A stretch of DNA of 64,000 nt. Origin: Shewanella halifaxensis HAW-EB4 (GTDB lineage Bacteria; Pseudomonadota; Gammaproteobacteria; Enterobacterales; Shewanellaceae). The notes under the pieces are model-generated. The model searched no databases. It was not told the DNA's origin and was given only the letters and a program-made list of their open reading frames with translations. Position numbers and translations under genes: made by a program. Where the stretch lies: assembly GCF_000019185.1 (NCBI RefSeq), contig NC_010334.1, positions 4,836,001 through 4,900,000 of the forward strand, given 5' to 3'. Shown here piece by piece: positions 60,452 to 64,000 of this stretch. Each line of letters starts with the position of its first letter. The first letter of the stretch is position 1.

Positions 60452-61414
60452 ATGAAAATGGATAATTTGAACTATAGCCAAATAAAAACTCTTCTTGCTG
60501 TTTATAAACACAAGCAGGGCAATTTAGCTGCGCTAGAGCTGGGCGTCACAAACTGCACAATTACTAGAACGCTAAATAGTTTACGCAATATTTTCATGGA
60601 CTCTTTATTTATCCGAAAATCTAATGGGTTAATTCCAACACAAAAAACAGAAGAATTGATACCGCACGCTCAACTGTTAATTGAACAGTATCGTTTAATA
60701 GAGAACCAGCATTCTGTTTTTTCACCAAGTCAATCAGGCGGACACTTTATTATTAGAGCTTATGATGAATTCATTTACGCCGTTCATAAAGTGATTGAAA
60801 CCTACATATCACCAGAAGCACCAAATATAAGATTCGATGTGAGAGGACTTAGCCATGACTGCACTCAAGACTTAGTTGCTGGTAGCGTTGACTTCATCGT
60901 TGTCTACGAAGGATTTGATGACACTAGATTAAATTACGAAATATTCTCTGAGACAGGTGATATCTATATTTTAGCTAATAAAGAACACCCAATTCATCAT
61001 GAAACATTATCGCTAGAGAATCTATCGAAGTATTCATTATTGGAGATCGATAACTATAGTGATCTCTCCTGCCCTCTATTAGTCAACTTATGCCGTGACT
61101 CAGGTTTGCAAATGGATGTTCATGGTTATACCGATAGCGTAGCAACCGCAATGAGGCTGTTATCAGTCAGCGATAGCATCACTCTTAGTTGCAATCACTT
61201 CACCCGTGAGTTTGTTGACATGATGCCAAGTGTTCGTAGCAGACGCTTACCAGACGAAATAATCAAAAGTATTAAAGAGATCCGCAGCGAACAACGTACC
61301 GTGGGTAATTATATTCTTTATGGTAACACCAATAACTCACCGGTATTTAACTGGGTGAAATCAAAATTAGTTTATGGACTAGAAAAAGAATGGCGAACCG
61401 CATCTGAAAAGTAA
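60452..61414 (+). CDS. LysR-family transcriptional regulator (paralogue 2)
   Basis: A 320-residue regulator with the same layout as the 50169 protein: HTH at about 5-63 (LNYSQIKTLLAVYKHKQGNLAALELGVT) and effector domain with LSKYSLLEIDNYSDLSCPLLVNLCRDSG, almost the same as paralogue 1. It lies upstream of the dba-dsbI-like genes and the second molybdoenzyme, so each LysR copy accompanies a molybdoenzyme. The start has no clear ribosome site. Confidence 0.87.
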   Translation: MKMDNLNYSQIKTLLAVYKHKQGNLAALELGVTNCTITRTLNSLRNIFMDSLFIRKSNGLIPTQKTEELIPHAQLLIEQYRLIENQHSVFSPSQSGGHFIIRAYDEFIYAVHKVIETYISPEAPNIRFDVRGLSHDCTQDLVAGSVDFIVVYEGFDDTRLNYEIFSETGDIYILANKEHPIHHETLSLENLSKYSLLEIDNYSDLSCPLLVNLCRDSGLQMDVHGYTDSVATAMRLLSVSDSITLSCNHFTREFVDMMPSVRSRRLPDEIIKSIKEIRSEQRTVGNYILYGNTNNSPVFNWVKSKLVYGLEKEWRTASEK

Positions 61415-61449
61415 TCATTTACAACTAGCGTCACATTAATAAATATAAG

Positions 61450-61470
61450 TTGCCAGTCACCTTCTGGCAA
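61450..61470 (+). terminator. Hairpin after the second LysR gene
   Basis: TTGCCAG-TCACCTT-CTGGCAA followed by TTAACAA. It lies 36 bp past the LysR stop and 75 bp before the 55-codon gene. Confidence 0.4.
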
Positions 61471-61544
61471 TTAACAACCTGAATTAATAAACGTTAAAAT
61501 CAAATTAATAACCACTATTATTTTACTTAGCAAGTGAGGCTTTT

Positions 61545-61712
61545 ATGGAGTTTACATTGTTTTGTATTGCCGCCTACGCAGCATACATTGTTTTTAAAAA
61601 ACCAGAAAAAGAAAAGTTAGCCGACAGACTTTTATTTGGCTGTATCGGATTGAGTTTTTTCATTTGGATCATGATGTCTTGGGGCATCCTTCTTCCCATC
61701 GGAAATTATTAA
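61545..61712 (+). CDS. Small two-helix membrane protein, Dba-like
   Basis: A 55-residue protein with ATG 61545 behind GTGAGG and stop at 61710. Two hydrophobic segments (LFCIAAYAAYIVF and LLFGCIGLSFFIWIMM) surround a charged KKPEKEKLADR loop. It starts the transcript that continues 9 bp later with the DsbI-like gene. In Campylobacter jejuni a short membrane protein, Dba, is encoded directly upstream of DsbI and assists it; size, topology and position agree with that. The comparison is from memory and not a sequence match. Confidence 0.72.
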   Translation: MEFTLFCIAAYAAYIVFKKPEKEKLADRLLFGCIGLSFFIWIMMSWGILLPIGNY

Positions 61713-61721
61713 AGAGTCATT

Positions 61722-63158
61722 ATGAATAATCATGTATTTAATAAGTTAGCCTCTGGTGCATCGTTAGCTATTATGGCCCTTCCTGTGGGTATAGCCTGTT
61801 TCTTCTTCGGTTTTATTTTATTAGATAACCCTTGTGCATTTTGTTGGCAAGAACGTACTGCAATGATCCTTATAGCCTTAACGGCACTATATTCCGTTCG
61901 CTATGGTTTAAAACCTAAATATATTGCCGCTTTAGTATGGCTAGGTGTTTATGGCGCATTTATGGCGGCAGTGCATACATCGATAAACCTAGGGAGTGAT
62001 ATAGGTCAAGGTTTCTCGCTTAAAATAATGGGCGCTCACACTTACACTTGGGCATTATTTGTTTTTGTTATGGTGCTCGTCGTCGTCGCTCTACTCATGT
62101 TTACATTGGGTAATAAATTTCCTGACAATGCTTATGGAAAAAAAGCGTTAGACCCTCTACCTAAATATGCCTTTATCGTATTTTTAGTGGTTATTGCCGG
62201 CAACATAGTTCAAGCATTTACCCAAACAGGCCCAGCTCCATTCATCGGCCAAGATAGCCCCGGTCGAGTCTCATTTAACCCCCAGTATATGAGCTGGGAA
62301 TTAGATCACTGGCCAACCTATGCACCTAATGCCCGTGGAGCATACGCCATAGATAACCCAGATATCGATAACTGGCAGCAGACAACGGCCACATTCTCAT
62401 CGACCCCAACACTCAACCTACTCAATGAGACTCAACTTCCAGATGAGATAAAGGGTCGAGTCACCGCTATCGATTATCAAGCAGATGCCAAACTCTATGC
62501 ACTAACGACTTCGGAAAACTGGGTATACATTTTAGATCGTAATTTCAAGCTATTAACTCAAGCACAAGTTGACGGTATGTACATGTTACATATAGAGAAG
62601 CTCAATGGCGTCAGCTTCACCAGCGAAAATAGTCTTGTGGTGATGGGATTCAACAAGGCATATGCCGAATTGATTTTAGATCCCGAGCAAAACTGGGAAC
62701 TTAACTATCGTCGATTCAATGAAAGCGATGTAGGTATGGGCGAAACTAATCGCGGTCAATTCAGCACGATTCGTGCCAAGACAAGTTATAGCCTAGCACT
62801 AGGATATAGCGACAAATTAGACCAATTTGTCACTGTCACCACCCGAAATGAGTTAGCAGACAACCTAGTCGTCTCACGTTTTGACAAACAAGATATGACG
62901 CTAGCAGCAGAATCGAATCTTAAAGGCCTAACGACTCTACCTCAGATCAGCGGTATTCATATCGAAGACGCTCAGGCTTGGATATTAAATAACGATGCAG
63001 GCGAGATAATGCAACTCGACCTACTCAATGGACAAGTCTCACCTTTAGCCATCCTACCTCAGGTGAACAACCCACAAGGGCTGCTTATTAAAGATCAACT
63101 CGTATCGACTGTTAGCCAAATTAACGGCAAGAACATCTTACAAACCTACGGCTTATAA
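61722..63158 (+). CDS. dsbI: DsbI-like thiol oxidoreductase with periplasmic beta-propeller-like domain
   Basis: A 478-residue inner membrane protein. Five helices in the first 170 residues carry the DsbB-type motif DNPCAFCWQERTAM (Cys38 and Cys41). The second cysteine pair of classic DsbB is missing; the only other cysteine is Cys26 in the first helix. Residues about 200-478 are a periplasmic domain with repeated strand motifs (TAIDYQADAKLYALTTSEN, KLNGVSFTSENSLVVMG), probably a beta-propeller, as in Campylobacter DsbI. It may oxidise a partner needed by the following molybdoenzyme. Clearly different from housekeeping DsbB. Confidence 0.82.
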   Translation: MNNHVFNKLASGASLAIMALPVGIACFFFGFILLDNPCAFCWQERTAMILIALTALYSVRYGLKPKYIAALVWLGVYGAFMAAVHTSINLGSDIGQGFSLKIMGAHTYTWALFVFVMVLVVVALLMFTLGNKFPDNAYGKKALDPLPKYAFIVFLVVIAGNIVQAFTQTGPAPFIGQDSPGRVSFNPQYMSWELDHWPTYAPNARGAYAIDNPDIDNWQQTTATFSSTPTLNLLNETQLPDEIKGRVTAIDYQADAKLYALTTSENWVYILDRNFKLLTQAQVDGMYMLHIEKLNGVSFTSENSLVVMGFNKAYAELILDPEQNWELNYRRFNESDVGMGETNRGQFSTIRAKTSYSLALGYSDKLDQFVTVTTRNELADNLVVSRFDKQDMTLAAESNLKGLTTLPQISGIHIEDAQAWILNNDAGEIMQLDLLNGQVSPLAILPQVNNPQGLLIKDQLVSTVSQINGKNILQTYGL

Positions 63159-63166
63159 GGCTGTTC

Positions 63167-63192
63167 CGCCCCCAGAAATCACTCTAGGGGCG
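63167..63192. terminator. Intercistronic hairpin
   Basis: CGCCCC-c-AGA pairs with TCT-a-GGGGCG, with one internal mismatch, between the DsbI-like gene and the second molybdoenzyme. No T-run; it could moderate read-through or protect an mRNA end. Confidence 0.4.
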
Positions 63193-63252
63193 AAACGCTA
63201 AGCGAGCGAAATCAAGATATTAAATTAACGAAAATAGATGCAGAGTGAACAT

Positions 63253-64000
63253 ATGAAAATCAATAGACGTACATTTATGCAAGGAGCCGGAGCGACGGCG
63301 ATACTCTCCTCATTATCTGGATTAACACCGGGTATCGCCAATGCGCGAACAACGGGGGCACATTCAAACCTACTCGCTAAACGTAATGGTGAAGTTGTTT
63401 ATCACAGCTGTTTGCGCAACTGCGCCGCCCGCTGCCTATTAAAGTTTAGAGTGCAAGATGGCCGCATGACCTATGTCTCTGGCGCCGAAGAGCAGGCCAA
63501 GACGGGTAAGGCACCATGTTTAAAAGGACAAGCCTATGTTCAGTATACCTACGCTCCTGATCGTATTTTGCACCCTATGGAACGTGTAGGGGCAAAAGGT
63601 GAAGGTAAATGGCGTCGTATTAGCTGGGATGAGGCCTATAAGAAAATCTCAGATCGCTTAAAATCAGTGATTACTGAACACGGCTCAGAGTCAATCCTTC
63701 CTTACAGTTATTCAGGCAACTATGGTGCCATCGGTATGTCAGCGTCGGGGGAACGTTTCTGGAATCGAATCGGCTCCTCTATTTTAGAGCGTAAAGTCTG
63801 TACTTACGCAGCTTATGATGGCTTAGAGTCTGTCTATGGCACTTTCTTAGGTCCAGATCCAGAAGACGTCATGTTGAGCGATGTCTACCTAAACTGGGGG
63901 CACGATGAAACCGTTTCTAACACCATCGCGATTAAGCTAATTAACAAGGCACGCGACAATGGTACTAAGTTTCTAGTGGTTAACCCTCAGCGCACACCGT
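63253..64000 (+). CDS. DMSO-reductase-family molybdopterin oxidoreductase, copy 2 (3' end outside window)
   Basis: The first 249 codons of a second catalytic subunit. A Tat signal (NRRTFMQGAG, ending IANART) and the cysteine motif CLRNCAARC with a later APCLKG match copy 1 at 51338 closely, and the RKVCTYAAYDGL segment keeps the possible Mo-ligand Cys. Sequence between the two copies is well conserved in the N-terminal region (KGEGKWRRISWDEAY in both). It follows the DsbI-like gene by 94 bp. Whether its own FeS, chaperone and cytochrome genes follow cannot be seen. Confidence 0.85.
   Translation, partial: MKINRRTFMQGAGATAILSSLSGLTPGIANARTTGAHSNLLAKRNGEVVYHSCLRNCAARCLLKFRVQDGRMTYVSGAEEQAKTGKAPCLKGQAYVQYTYAPDRILHPMERVGAKGEGKWRRISWDEAYKKISDRLKSVITEHGSESILPYSYSGNYGAIGMSASGERFWNRIGSSILERKVCTYAAYDGLESVYGTFLGPDPEDVMLSDVYLNWGHDETVSNTIAIKLINKARDNGTKFLVVNPQRTP

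Overview
The window looks like a chromosomal segment of a marine gammaproteobacterium, most probably a Shewanella or close relative. The reasons are the periplasmic flavocytochrome-type reductase with a separate tetraheme cytochrome c, several Tat-exported molybdopterin oxidoreductases, and the gammaproteobacterial housekeeping neighbours zapB, ytfK, srkA-dsbA, selO and a ygbA-like gene. This is inferred from protein families and gene order only; no rRNA or tRNA gene is present to confirm it.

Region 1 (1-6.0 kb) is a periplasmic respiratory module. It holds a divergent TetR regulator cut by the window edge, a Tat-exported flavin reductase, a tetraheme cytochrome c, two porins and a periplasmic cupin. 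A near-identical 26-bp inverted repeat followed by a CRP-like site lies upstream of both the reductase operon and the cupin gene, so they probably form one regulon. The cupin has the metal and tyrosine geometry of cupin DMSP lyases, which suggests, without proving it, cleavage of a substrate to an unsaturated acid that the flavin reductase then respires.

Region 2 (6.0-21.5 kb) starts with an envelope operon on the minus strand (outer membrane protein, alpha/beta hydrolase lipoprotein, DUF4056-like lipoprotein, BamA-type barrel) and a separate lipase-like gene. Conserved core genes follow: an OmpA-like barrel, an NhaC antiporter, zapB, ytfK, dsbA, srkA, a DUF3630-like gene, selO, a small lipoprotein, a membrane-anchored repeat protein and a ygbA-like gene. 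A 252-bp MITE-like element and a palindromic repeat sit between them.

Region 3 (21.7-40.8 kb) is the most system-like part. It combines a response regulator/PP2C phosphatase, a STAS anti-anti-sigma protein, a sugar nucleotidyltransferase, an RsbW-like ATPase, a cellulose-synthase-like glycosyltransferase, four DUF3131 paralogues, a second glycosyltransferase, an HPt protein and a duplicated-motif outer membrane barrel. Next to it lie a PstS-like protein, a porin-like protein and a hybrid histidine kinase. Together they could be a phosphorelay- and partner-switch-controlled exopolysaccharide system.

Region 4 (41-45.6 kb) holds a seven-helix membrane protein that stops where an AraC-type DNA-binding domain would begin, an S9 peptidase, a SYLF-domain protein and an unknown periplasmic protein.

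Region 5 (45.8-64 kb) is anaerobic respiration again. It has a TtrBA-type molybdoenzyme without a visible membrane subunit and with a duplicated 3' tail. Then come a LysR regulator, a DMSO-reductase-family operon (catalytic subunit, FeS subunit, TorD-like chaperone, FdnI-like cytochrome b), a porin, a chemoreceptor, an LpxL/LpxP acyltransferase, a second LysR paralogue, a dba-dsbI-like pair including a 55-codon gene, and the start of a second copy of the catalytic subunit cut by the window end.
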